34,974 nucleotides of DNA from Urechidicola sp. (GTDB lineage Bacteria > Bacteroidota > Bacteroidia > Flavobacteriales > Flavobacteriaceae). Location: NCBI GenBank assembly GCA_028599075.1, contig JAQRMW010000045.1:1-34974 (forward strand). The letters run 5' to 3'. A program made the position numbers and the translations under genes. The notes beneath the pieces were generated by a model that saw nothing but the letters and a program-made list of their open reading frames with translations, did not search any database and had not been told where the DNA came from. Numbering within the stretch: the first letter of the stretch is position 1; each line of letters opens with the position of its first letter. Positions 1 to 7,623 of this stretch are shown piece by piece.

Positions 1-28
1 GAATAGCATAAAAAACAACATCAATAAC

Positions 29-1570
29 TTAGACGTTATTCTTATACTTTCTTGAAATAGGAATTTCGATATCTGGAAAAATTATTACTGAAGAATTATT
101 GGTCGATTTAATAAAATTTTTATTAATAATATAAGAACGGTGAGTTTGAATAAAATTAGTTGGCAACATTTCTTTAATCAATTTTAATCGATTTCTATCT
201 ATTACTTTTCCTTTGTCTAAATAAAATTCTAAATAGTTTCCGTCAGACTTAATGTGCTTCAAATTTTTTAAATAGATTTTCTCCTTATTATTTAGGATGA
301 TAAACTTCGTTAAATTTTGTTCTTTCTGATGTTCTACAACTTCTAACAGGCTCTTTTTTTCATTTAATATTGATACAATAAAAAAACCTAGCGCAATCGT
401 TATTAAAATAATTTCAAAATAAAAGGAGTATAGTAAAATAGATAAGTTAAAATAGATTCCATTTATAATTCCAAAACTATGGTACAAAATAGAAACTGAT
501 GTGCCACCAATCATTATTAAATATGCCAATCCAAAAAGAACATTTTTTCTATTCATATTTTTAAGAGAGAAAATTATTTGATATGCTATTAGTAATATGC
601 CAGCATATATCAATCCATACCATATCTTCATAAAGATTACAATATTGTTTTTGAATATTTCATTTTCAAAAAAGTGTAATCCTAAACGCAAAAGTATGGC
701 TGTGTAAATCATCCATATTATGGTCTTATAAAGTTTTGGTTGGTGCTTTTTTGCTTCTAAGAACTTTTGAGCAAAAACAACAAAGAGCACTTGAGTTATT
801 TCACCAAAAATAACATAGTGCCAATATTTATTCAACACCATATTTTCATTAAGAATATATTGTTGTAATATTCCGTTGTATGCTAAAATAAATAGGCTAA
901 GAAAGAATACGTATAAAGAATAATACAAAAACAACCTGTTCTTTAACAAGAAAAAGAAGCTCAACCCTATAATTACACAAAGAGCACTTAACCCAATATA
1001 AAGTCCTATTACTATATATTCTTTAAAGCTATTGTCCTGTAAGGAGTTGCTATCCAAAACATCAATATTTGTAACCAATGGTCTGCCCTGTGTTTTGGTC
1101 AATTTAACTATGTATGTTAAATTACTTTCTGGCTGTAACTTAATTGGAATAATGTAATTTCTACTCTCTATTGGTCTAGATTTATACGGATATATGATTC
1201 CGCTAGAATAAGTTTCTTTTAAGGTACTACCTTCTAAACTGTACCCTTTAATTTCATGAATCATTGAATTCGAAAACCTTAAATAGATCATTTTTTCTGA
1301 AGAAGTGTTATTGTGAAAATTTGCTTTTAAGAAAATAGAATTTAAGTTAAAACCAAAATAAAAATAATCTTTAAAGTCTGTTGATGTATTAAATGAATCA
1401 AAATTAATTGAGTCCAATCCTATTTCACTTTCAGATGTAAAAATAGAAGCGTACTCTTTTAAATTATAATAAACCCTTGTGTTTTCTATAACAATAGTGT
1501 CATTAGAAGCATTGCTAGGTATTGAAAAGAGAAAGAATAAAAATATTATTGCAAAATATCTGATTTTCAT
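29..1570 (-). CDS. 7TM-DISM membrane protein with C-terminal LytTR DNA-binding domain
   Basis: This is a 513-residue predicted membrane-anchored transcription regulator. A signal peptide (about residues 1-21, ending SNASND) is followed by an extracytoplasmic region (about 22-175) resembling the 7TMR-DISM extracellular domain, which in this family may bind carbohydrate-like ligands. Seven hydrophobic segments lie between about 183 and 402. After a short charged linker, residues about 425-513 form a LytTR domain, recognisable from LKHIKSDGNYLEFYL, the HRSYIINKNFI stretch and the IPISRKYK ending. LytTR domains bind DNA, so the protein probably couples an outside signal to transcription in one polypeptide. 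No kinase or receiver domain is present. It is transcribed divergently from the HU/SPOR gene across 132 bp, so that gap is a possible target, which is inference. The architecture is clear; the ligand and regulon are unknown. Confidence 0.85.
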   Translation of the reverse strand: MKIRYFAIIFLFFLFSIPSNASNDTIVIENTRVYYNLKEYASIFTSESEIGLDSINFDSFNTSTDFKDYFYFGFNLNSIFLKANFHNNTSSEKMIYLRFSNSMIHEIKGYSLEGSTLKETYSSGIIYPYKSRPIESRNYIIPIKLQPESNLTYIVKLTKTQGRPLVTNIDVLDSNSLQDNSFKEYIVIGLYIGLSALCVIIGLSFFFLLKNRLFLYYSLYVFFLSLFILAYNGILQQYILNENMVLNKYWHYVIFGEITQVLFVVFAQKFLEAKKHQPKLYKTIIWMIYTAILLRLGLHFFENEIFKNNIVIFMKIWYGLIYAGILLIAYQIIFSLKNMNRKNVLFGLAYLIMIGGTSVSILYHSFGIINGIYFNLSILLYSFYFEIILITIALGFFIVSILNEKKSLLEVVEHQKEQNLTKFIILNNKEKIYLKNLKHIKSDGNYLEFYLDKGKVIDRNRLKLIKEMLPTNFIQTHRSYIINKNFIKSTNNSSVIIFPDIEIPISRKYKNNV

Positions 1571-1689
1571 TTATCATTAAAAGTCTTCTAATTCTCTTTA
1601 AAATTACAAAAACAAATGCACAATCTTTTATACTCCTATTTTTGTTGATAAATAATACAAGAAGCTGTTTAATTTTTAGTCTATTTTTC

Positions 1690-1697
1690 TATATTTG
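1690..1697 (+). promoter_or_regulatory. -7 promoter element TATATTTG upstream of the HU/SPOR gene
   Basis: TATATTTG matches the Bacteroidota sigma-A -7 consensus TAnnTTTG. It ends only 5 nt before the ATG at 1703, so the transcript may be leaderless or nearly so. No clear TTG -33 element is seen at the usual distance. Confidence 0.6.
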
Positions 1698-1702
1698 AAT
1701 TA

Positions 1703-2632
1703 ATGAACTTAGAGAACTACATCAGCGATTTATTATACAGATATGAATGTGTAACTGTACCTAACTTTGGCGGGTTTGTAACCAACGAAACTTCGGCAAA
1801 AGTGAATCATTTTACACATACTTTTTATCCACCTTCAAAAAAAATCACTTTTAATAGTCATTTAAAACACAATGATGGTTTGCTAGCAAACTACATTGCG
1901 TCGGTTGATAATATTTCGTTTACTGAGGCTGTAAAAAGAATTGATACAACTGTTGAAAAGTGGAAATCAACCTTACTAATCGAAGCAGTTGAAATACAAA
2001 AAATCGGAAGTATCTCTTTAAATAAAGAGGGTAAGCTTTTGTTTGACCCTTCGGTCTCTGAGAATTATCTAACTTCTTCTTTTGGGTTAAATTCTTTCTC
2101 TTCTCCTGCTGTAAAACGATTAGAATACAAAAAGAAAGTTAGGGAGTTAGAAACAATTGCAGCTGTACTTCCATCAGAAAAAAGAAGAAAAACTCCTGTC
2201 TTATTGAAATACGCAGCTACTGTAGCGGTTATTTTTGCTTTAGGTAGTTTTGGATGGGATTCCTATAACAACAATCAATATCAAGAACAACTTTTAGCAG
2301 AACAAAAACAACAAGACGCTGTTGAACAAAAAATTCAGCAAGCAACTTTTGTGATTGAAAATCCACTCCCAACAATTACCTTGAGTGTTGCCAAAGAAAT
2401 AAAAAATTACCATGTTATTGCAGGTGCTTTTAGAGATCCTTTAAATGCTGATAAAAAAGTGAAGCAACTTATTGAACAAGGATATGATGCTCAAATTTTA
2501 GGGGTAAATAAATGGAATTTAACTACAGTTTCTTATGCAAGTTATGGAGATAGACTTGAAGCATTAAAAGGATTGAGAACAATTAAGCGTACCGTTACCC
2601 CAGAAGCTTGGTTATTGGTACAAGCCTTTTAA
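1703..2632 (+). CDS. HU-CCDC81 / SPOR domain membrane protein
   Basis: This 309-residue protein joins a DNA-binding-type fold to a peptidoglycan-binding fold across a membrane. Residues about 1-60 and 65-133 resemble the two bacterial HU-CCDC81 domains, distant HU/IHF relatives (FGGFVTNE and IQKIGSISLNKEGKLLFDP are characteristic). A charged linker leads to one hydrophobic segment at about 166-185 (LLKYAATVAVIFALGSFGW). A coiled, Gln-rich stretch follows, then a SPOR domain at about 233-309 (YHVIAGAFRDPLNADKKVKQL and the QAF ending). SPOR domains bind denuded septal peptidoglycan. The predicted topology is HU inside and SPOR in the periplasm. The thioesterase gene follows 73 bp downstream with its own promoter element. 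The HU-CCDC81 family is known from computational work in Bacteroidota; DNA binding by this protein is inferred only. Confidence 0.88.
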   Translation: MNLENYISDLLYRYECVTVPNFGGFVTNETSAKVNHFTHTFYPPSKKITFNSHLKHNDGLLANYIASVDNISFTEAVKRIDTTVEKWKSTLLIEAVEIQKIGSISLNKEGKLLFDPSVSENYLTSSFGLNSFSSPAVKRLEYKKKVRELETIAAVLPSEKRRKTPVLLKYAATVAVIFALGSFGWDSYNNNQYQEQLLAEQKQQDAVEQKIQQATFVIENPLPTITLSVAKEIKNYHVIAGAFRDPLNADKKVKQLIEQGYDAQILGVNKWNLTTVSYASYGDRLEALKGLRTIKRTVTPEAWLLVQAF

Positions 2633-2682
2633 TCATTTCTTAATTCGAGATTAATTATTCCTTTTTAATTCTTCATTTAAAG

Positions 2683-2690
2683 TATCTTTG
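2683..2690 (+). promoter_or_regulatory. -7 promoter element TATCTTTG upstream of the acyl-CoA thioesterase
   Basis: TATCTTTGC matches TAnnTTTG and lies 15 nt before the ATG at 2706. No good -33 TTG is visible. It suggests the thioesterase can be transcribed separately from the HU/SPOR gene. Confidence 0.6.
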
Positions 2691-2705
2691 CAAAAAATTT
2701 GACTT

Positions 2706-3221
2706 ATGATGCAAGCAAAAAATCCAAAAGATTCTTTAACAACTTTAACTGACATTGTTTTACCTGGAGAAACCAATCCTCTTAACAACTTATTTGGTGG
2801 AGAACTGCTAGCCAGAATGGATCGAGCCTGTAGCATTGCAGCGCAAAGACATTGTCGCAGAATTACGGTTACCGCATCTGTAAATCATGTGGCCTTTTCA
2901 AAAGCGGTACCTGTAGGAAGTGTTTTGACTGTTGAAGCAAAAGTTTCTCGAGCATTTAGATCTTCTATGGAAATTTATGTAGATGTTTGGATTGAAGATC
3001 GTGAAACTGGTGAAAGTACTAAAGTAAATGAAGCTATATATACTTTTGTAGCAGTTGATAGAACTGGAAGTCCGGTTAAAGTTCCTCAATTAATTCCCGA
3101 AACAGACTTAGAGAAAGAACGCTTTGATGGGGCATTGAGAAGAAAACAATTGAGTTTGTTAGTTTCCGGAAAAATGAAACCAGATGATGCTACAGAGCTA
3201 AAAGCATTGTTTGTGAAATAG
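2706..3221 (+). CDS. Acyl-CoA thioesterase (hotdog fold, YciA/BFIT type)
   Basis: This 171-residue protein is a hotdog-fold thioesterase that hydrolyses acyl-CoA to free fatty acid and CoA in the cytoplasm. The N-terminal half has the family pattern: DIVLPGETNPLNNLFGGELLARMD, with the N..FGG stretch carrying the usual catalytic Asp/Asn-type residue region, then TASVNHVAFSKAVPVGSVLTVEAKV, typical of the second part of the fold. The length fits a single-hotdog subunit that forms oligomers. Two adjacent ATG codons (2706 and 2709) could each be the start; the first is taken. The chain-length preference cannot be read from sequence. The next gene is convergent, 131 bp away. Confidence 0.9.
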   Translation: MMQAKNPKDSLTTLTDIVLPGETNPLNNLFGGELLARMDRACSIAAQRHCRRITVTASVNHVAFSKAVPVGSVLTVEAKVSRAFRSSMEIYVDVWIEDRETGESTKVNEAIYTFVAVDRTGSPVKVPQLIPETDLEKERFDGALRRKQLSLLVSGKMKPDDATELKALFVK

Positions 3222-3352
3222 GTTTGGTTTTACCTTATTATATTATATTGATATTATTTCTTCATCCCTAATCGCAAAGACAATAAATTTGAGTTTTGAA
3301 TATTGAGCTTTTTATTTGGTATTTGAAATTTGTTTTTTGGAGCTTATAAAAA

Positions 3353-4576
3353 TTACATTTTATAAATCCAAGAAGCAGGGTTTAATCGTTGTGTGTTTTT
3401 CCACAGTTGAAATTTTAGGGTAGTTTTTTGGGTTACTTTGTCGGTGTAGACTTTTCCTAAATCTTGTTTTACCTCAACGTTATCTCCTTTTTTTACCAAC
3501 ACTGTTTCTAAATTATTATAGATAGTAATGTAATTTCCGTGTTGAATATACACCGCTTTTTTACCGCTCACAGATTGAATTTGCAATACAGTCCCCTTAA
3601 ATATTGCACGGGCATGAGTACCTTTTCCAGTTCTAATTCTAATACCGTTACTCTCAATAGTTATTCCTTCTAAGGTAGGGTGTTTTTGTTTTCCAAAGCG
3701 ACGAGAAACATACCCATTATCAACTGGCCAAGGTAGTTTGTCTTTGTTTCCTTCAAATTCTGTGGCTACGAGTTTTGCTTCTGCTGTCAATGCAAACTTT
3801 GAAGAGCTTGAAGAGCTGGATCCAGATCCTTTATTAGATTTTGCAATTGCATCACGAATTATTTTCTCAATTTGTTGATCAAGTTTACGCTCTGCTTTTT
3901 GCTTTTTCTTTATTTCGGCAATATATTTTCGTTCTTTCTTTTTAATTTTTGATACAATATCTTCTTGCCCTTTTTTCTTTTCTTCTAATTTTTTTTGAGC
4001 TTCTTCACCATCCTTAACCAACAATTCTTTTTCTTTTTTACGGACTAATAGTGTGTCATTTTTTACATCCAATAAATCTGACTTTTTTAAAATTTGATCA
4101 CCTTGAGCTTTTCTAAAATCAGTATATTGCTTCATGTATTGTGCCCGTTTATAAGCCTGATAAAAATTTTGGGAAGACAAAATAAACATAATGCGATTGT
4201 TCTTAGATTTACTTTTGTACGACCTGTAAATCATCTTTGCATAATCTTCTTTTAGGCTTATTAATTCAGCCTCTAATTTTTTAATTTCCTTTTTATTTGA
4301 TGATATCTCGTTGTTTAAAGATTGGGTTTCGGCATTTAAAGCCGTAATTAATTTTTCTTGAGCATCTATCCTAATATTTGTTTGACTCAATTGCGTTAAC
4401 AAACTTTGCTCTTCAGTTTTTGTTTGTGATAATAAACTACGAATTGTTTTGATTTCTTCCTGAATCTCTTTTCGTTGCTGCTCTAACTCCTTTCTTGTTT
4501 CTTGAGCATTGGTTTGAATACCAAATAAAAAACAGCATAAAATCAATAATAAAAAAGTAGGGTTTTGCTTATTCAT
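3353..4576 (-). CDS. EnvC-like LytM (M23) domain protein with coiled coil
   Basis: This 407-residue periplasmic protein is probably a regulator of peptidoglycan amidases. A signal peptide (about 1-24, ending TNAQE) precedes a long charged coiled coil (about 25-240). A serine-rich linker follows (eight or so consecutive Ser near 252-260), then a C-terminal LytM/M23 domain (about 283-407: GYVSRRFGKQKHP, KGDNVEVKQDLGKV, LKFQLWKNTQRLNPASWI). The zinc ligands of active M23 enzymes are largely missing: the G.H.G.D motif reads as GITIESNGIRI, and the HxH position reads YNNLE. This matches EnvC, which activates amidases rather than cutting peptidoglycan. It is the last gene of a four-gene operon and overlaps the DUF4292 gene by 8 nt. 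Its amidase partner is not in this window. Confidence 0.85.
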   Translation of the reverse strand: MNKQNPTFLLLILCCFLFGIQTNAQETRKELEQQRKEIQEEIKTIRSLLSQTKTEEQSLLTQLSQTNIRIDAQEKLITALNAETQSLNNEISSNKKEIKKLEAELISLKEDYAKMIYRSYKSKSKNNRIMFILSSQNFYQAYKRAQYMKQYTDFRKAQGDQILKKSDLLDVKNDTLLVRKKEKELLVKDGEEAQKKLEEKKKGQEDIVSKIKKKERKYIAEIKKKQKAERKLDQQIEKIIRDAIAKSNKGSGSSSSSSSKFALTAEAKLVATEFEGNKDKLPWPVDNGYVSRRFGKQKHPTLEGITIESNGIRIRTGKGTHARAIFKGTVLQIQSVSGKKAVYIQHGNYITIYNNLETVLVKKGDNVEVKQDLGKVYTDKVTQKTTLKFQLWKNTQRLNPASWIYKM

Positions 4577-5342
4577 TTAAATATATCTCTTTATATCCTT
4601 GTGGAATCTTAAATGGGAAACTCAGTTTTCTATCAAACTCAACCGACTTATATTCTAAATCAATAAATGTTCGAGTAGCTTTTTCTACAGCAGTTATATT
4701 TATGACTTTTGGAAAAACCTCATCTTTTATTTTTTGATATTCTGTATAATCAACCGTCAATCTTTTTTGCTCAGATTCTTGCCTAACTTCTTGTTTGTTT
4801 ATTTTAAAATTGACTGGATTAATCCAAAACAAAATATCAAACAACTCCTCTTGCTTTTTTGGGACTAACATATACGTGTTTCCCTGAACTTTTGCAGAAT
4901 ACTTCTTCTCTTTTAAATCTAATATTGATTGTCCAATCAATAAATTTTGAACAATTTCAAAATCAACATCGGTTCCTAAAAAATCACTCAACAAAGTAAA
5001 GTCACCAACAAAAAAAGTCTTATTTAACTTTTCGTAAAATTGAACATTAGTAGGTGTAATAATAATTTTCGCAAATGGGATTCCCAACATCGTACCACTC
5101 ATCCATATCGTTTTATCCTTTTCTAAACGCAATTTTATGGTAACGGTTTGCAAATTATCTGTATCTGTATAAACAGCCTTTAAGCGAGCATTGATTGTTT
5201 TTTTATCAAACTGATGTTCGTAATGGCTCTTGACAATGTTTTTTGATGATGTCGCAATCGCTGTAGAACCTTCAACAATTTTTGACTTACAAGAAACCAA
5301 CAACGCAGTAACAAAAAGAATATATATCGTTTTTTTTAACAT
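4569..5342 (-). CDS. DUF4292 family lipoprotein
   Basis: This 257-residue predicted lipoprotein has a short hydrophobic leader and a lipobox-like LLVSC, with Cys near residue 18. The rest is rich in alternating beta-type segments (KLRLEKDKTIWMSGTMLGIPFAKIIITPTNVQFYEKL), as in the DUF4292 family of Bacteroidota. The KTIWMSG...FAKIIITPTNVQFYE arrangement recalls LolA/LolB-like outer membrane lipoprotein carriers; that is a structural guess. It sits between the TPR gene (directly adjacent: the TPR stop begins at the next base) and the EnvC-like gene (8-nt overlap), so the three are almost certainly co-transcribed. The envelope location is well supported; the function is unknown. Confidence 0.82.
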   Translation of the reverse strand: MLKKTIYILFVTALLVSCKSKIVEGSTAIATSSKNIVKSHYEHQFDKKTINARLKAVYTDTDNLQTVTIKLRLEKDKTIWMSGTMLGIPFAKIIITPTNVQFYEKLNKTFFVGDFTLLSDFLGTDVDFEIVQNLLIGQSILDLKEKKYSAKVQGNTYMLVPKKQEELFDILFWINPVNFKINKQEVRQESEQKRLTVDYTEYQKIKDEVFPKVINITAVEKATRTFIDLEYKSVEFDRKLSFPFKIPQGYKEIYLNE

Positions 5343-6305
5343 TTACTCATTTAATTTTTTTAGCTTTTGTTGATATTTCTCAACTGATTTCTCATCTGAA
5401 ATAGCCTTATAACAAACTATCAATTCTCGATAAAATTCTTTTTCTTGCTCAGCATCGTCAATCAAAAAATCTAGCCCACTTACTAAAACGTCAATAGCTT
5501 CGGTATATTTCTTTTGATTTGCTAAAGCGCTACCATTCATCAAATAAACATACGATTGTGCAGGAAATAATTCAATTCCTTCTACACTATATTTATAAAC
5601 TTCTTCGAAATTGGTATTGTTAAATTCTCGCAATAATATCTCTCTTAAATTCTTAAATTCTTTTTTTGATGCATAGGATTTTTTTATCTCGTCAAGACCT
5701 ACAATTATATATGCTTCAATACTATTGTCAAGTTTTTTTAATTGAATGTTTTCTATCAATATCGATTGATAAAATTTTAACTTTGAAGATGTAATTCCTT
5801 GAGAACTCAACTCATCAATAAGTTCTTGAGCCTTTTCCCTTTTGTTTGCCTGAATGTAAATCAAAACTAAATCTTCACTCAGAGATGGTTTTTGTAGAAT
5901 TATCTTTTGCTGAGTATCAATTGCCTTTGCATAATTAAACTGCTTTAAATACACTTTTTTTGCCTGTTCTAAAAACCAAAAATTTTCGGGATCTGAATCC
6001 AAAGACTTCTCAATATACAGTTGAGCTTCTAAATATTTATTGAGTGCAAAATAGTTTTTAGAAAATTCGAAATCTATAGCCGTATCATCAGCAAATAATT
6101 GCTGACATTTTTCTAATTCGGTAATTGCTCGAGTGTAATTTCCGATGGCTTTGTACTTCAACGCCTCGAAATAATGATTTTCAAATTTGATGAGTTTATC
6201 ATCATCATCCTCTAAAAGAGTGAGCCCTTCATCTTGCCCATAAGATAAAAAAGAAGCGCAAAACAATGCTAAAAGTAGAAATGTATTTGCGCTTTTTTTA
6301 ATCAT
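5343..6305 (-). CDS. Secreted TPR-repeat protein
   Basis: This 320-residue protein starts with a signal peptide (about 1-23, ending SYGQD). It continues with helical TPR-type repeats, for example residues about 45-80 (EALKYKAIGNYTRAITELEKC), about 85-115 (NYFALNKYLEAQLYIEKSL) and about 255-285 (MNGSALANQKKYTEAIDVLVSG). TPR repeats bind proteins, so a scaffold role in the periplasm is likely. It lies 3 nt after the nucleotidyltransferase gene and directly abuts the DUF4292 gene, giving a tight operon. The partner is unknown; the neighbours suggest envelope biogenesis. Confidence 0.82.
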   Translation of the reverse strand: MIKKSANTFLLLALFCASFLSYGQDEGLTLLEDDDDKLIKFENHYFEALKYKAIGNYTRAITELEKCQQLFADDTAIDFEFSKNYFALNKYLEAQLYIEKSLDSDPENFWFLEQAKKVYLKQFNYAKAIDTQQKIILQKPSLSEDLVLIYIQANKREKAQELIDELSSQGITSSKLKFYQSILIENIQLKKLDNSIEAYIIVGLDEIKKSYASKKEFKNLREILLREFNNTNFEEVYKYSVEGIELFPAQSYVYLMNGSALANQKKYTEAIDVLVSGLDFLIDDAEQEKEFYRELIVCYKAISDEKSVEKYQQKLKKLNE

Positions 6306-6308
6306 TTA

Positions 6309-7325
6309 TTATGCTAATTCTGAATAATCACCAATACTTACTGATGTAAAATTGCCGTTGTATTTTGCGTGATGCCCAATCATTGCATTGTCTAATTTAG
6401 CATCAGTAATTGTAACATTACTTTGAATCAACGAGTTTTTTATAATAGCATTTTCAACTACACTCCCTTCTCCTAACGAAACATTCGGACCAACCGTTGT
6501 GTTCTTTAGTTTAACATTTTTACCAATATAACATGGTTGTATTATTTCTGAATTTTCTAAAACAACATCATCAGAAGTTAGATTGATTCCATCATTTTGT
6601 AGTAATTCTAACACTTTAGAGTTCGTTGCAACTGTAACATTTTTATTACCGCAATCCATCCATTCATCAACTTGACCGGGAATGAATTTCATTCCTTTTT
6701 GCTTCATGTTCTCTAGAGCATTTGTCAATTGATATTCTCCTTTATCCCTAATATCATTATCTAACAAATACTGAATTTCGTTTCTTAAAGCTTCTCCACT
6801 TTTAAAATAATAAATTCCAATAATTGCTAAATCAGAAACAAATTCTGTTGGTTTTTCTACAAACTCGGTAATAAATCCGTCTTGTAAATTCACAACTCCA
6901 AAAGCACTAGGGTCATCTACTTTTTTTACCCAGATAGCTCCATCAGCATTCGCATCAAGTTTAAAATCAGCTTTAAAAAGTGTGTCTGCAAATGCCACAA
7001 CACAAGGCCCTTCTAGCGCATCTTTTGCACATTGAATAGCGTGTGCAGTTCCTAAGGCTTCGTGCTGTACAAAAACAGAGCCATTGGCATTTAAGTCAGA
7101 TGCAATTTTAAGCAAACGATCTTCTGTATCTCCAGGAAACCCTTTAGCAACAGGCCCAATTATAAAAGCAATTTCGTCTATTTTTTGATTTACAACTTGT
7201 GCAATATCTTCAACTAGTCTTTGAACAATAGGCTTACCTGCAATTAATGTTAAAGGTTTTGGTGTTGTTAAAGTGTGTGGGCGTAATCGAGATCCGATTC
7301 CCGCCATAGGTACAATAATTTTCAT
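6309..7325 (-). CDS. Sugar-phosphate nucleotidyltransferase with left-handed beta-helix tail
   Basis: This 338-residue cytoplasmic enzyme should transfer a nucleotide to a sugar 1-phosphate to make an activated sugar for surface polysaccharides. The N-terminal NTP-transferase domain (about 1-240) begins with the nucleotide-binding signature PMAGIGSRLRPHTLTTPKPL, followed by AFADTLF and the EYQLTNALENMKQKG and WMDCGNK segments. Residues about 245-338 form hexapeptide-type repeats (IIQPCYIGKNVKLKNTTVGP...VVENAIIKNSLIQ), the left-handed beta helix found in GlmU-like and some RmlA-like proteins. No acetyltransferase active site could be confirmed. It is first in the four-gene operon and has a -7 element 34 nt upstream. 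The exact sugar (glucose, mannose or other) and base cannot be decided from sequence. Confidence 0.85.
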   Translation of the reverse strand: MKIIVPMAGIGSRLRPHTLTTPKPLTLIAGKPIVQRLVEDIAQVVNQKIDEIAFIIGPVAKGFPGDTEDRLLKIASDLNANGSVFVQHEALGTAHAIQCAKDALEGPCVVAFADTLFKADFKLDANADGAIWVKKVDDPSAFGVVNLQDGFITEFVEKPTEFVSDLAIIGIYYFKSGEALRNEIQYLLDNDIRDKGEYQLTNALENMKQKGMKFIPGQVDEWMDCGNKNVTVATNSKVLELLQNDGINLTSDDVVLENSEIIQPCYIGKNVKLKNTTVGPNVSLGEGSVVENAIIKNSLIQSNVTITDAKLDNAMIGHHAKYNGNFTSVSIGDYSELA

Positions 7326-7359
7326 TTAATAAAATTTAAAATTTCTTTTTCGATTGATG

Positions 7360-7367
7360 CAAATATA
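7360..7367 (-). promoter_or_regulatory. -7 promoter element (TATATTTG on the minus strand) for the envelope operon
   Basis: The minus strand reads TATATTTG here, matching TAnnTTTG, 34 nt upstream of the nucleotidyltransferase ATG at 7325. The -33 element is not evident. It is the likely start of the operon running to 3353. Confidence 0.5.
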
Positions 7368-7561
7368 CAATTCTAATGTGATTGGTAAACGTTTAAATTC
7401 TAAAGGAATTGTTAAACCAATTTCTTTTTTATTTTCATAAATCCTCTTAAATATTTCATTTTAATTATTTTAAAATTGGCTAAAATTACATTTTGTCATC
7501 ATTATAACATTAGTGACTACACATTATTTCTATTAAAGTTTTAAGAAATTATTAAACTATT

Positions 7562-7591
7562 TTGATTTAGCTATTAATTTCTCTATTTTTA
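7562..7591 (+). promoter_or_regulatory. Candidate two-part promoter for the metalloprotease gene
   Basis: A TTG at 7562-7564 is followed, after 19 nt, by TATTTTTA (7584-7591). This differs from the Bacteroidota consensus TTG-N19-TAnnTTTG only at the last base. The ATG at 7624 lies 32 nt downstream. The rest of the 298-bp gap 7326-7623 is AT-rich with no ORF or repeat that I can support. Confidence 0.4.
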
Positions 7592-7623
7592 ACAAAATTT
7601 AACTAACCTAACTGACATATTCT

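Noticed and set aside
2651..2836. Minus-strand 61-codon ORF across the thioesterase start
   Set aside because: It lies antisense to a well-supported gene and to its promoter and shows no coding features of its own.
3222..3352. T-rich stretch with loose repeats (ATTTGGTATTTGAAATTTG, GAGCTT twice)
   Set aside because: It is too degenerate to call a defined repeat; it may be a decayed intergenic element. No convincing terminator was found here.
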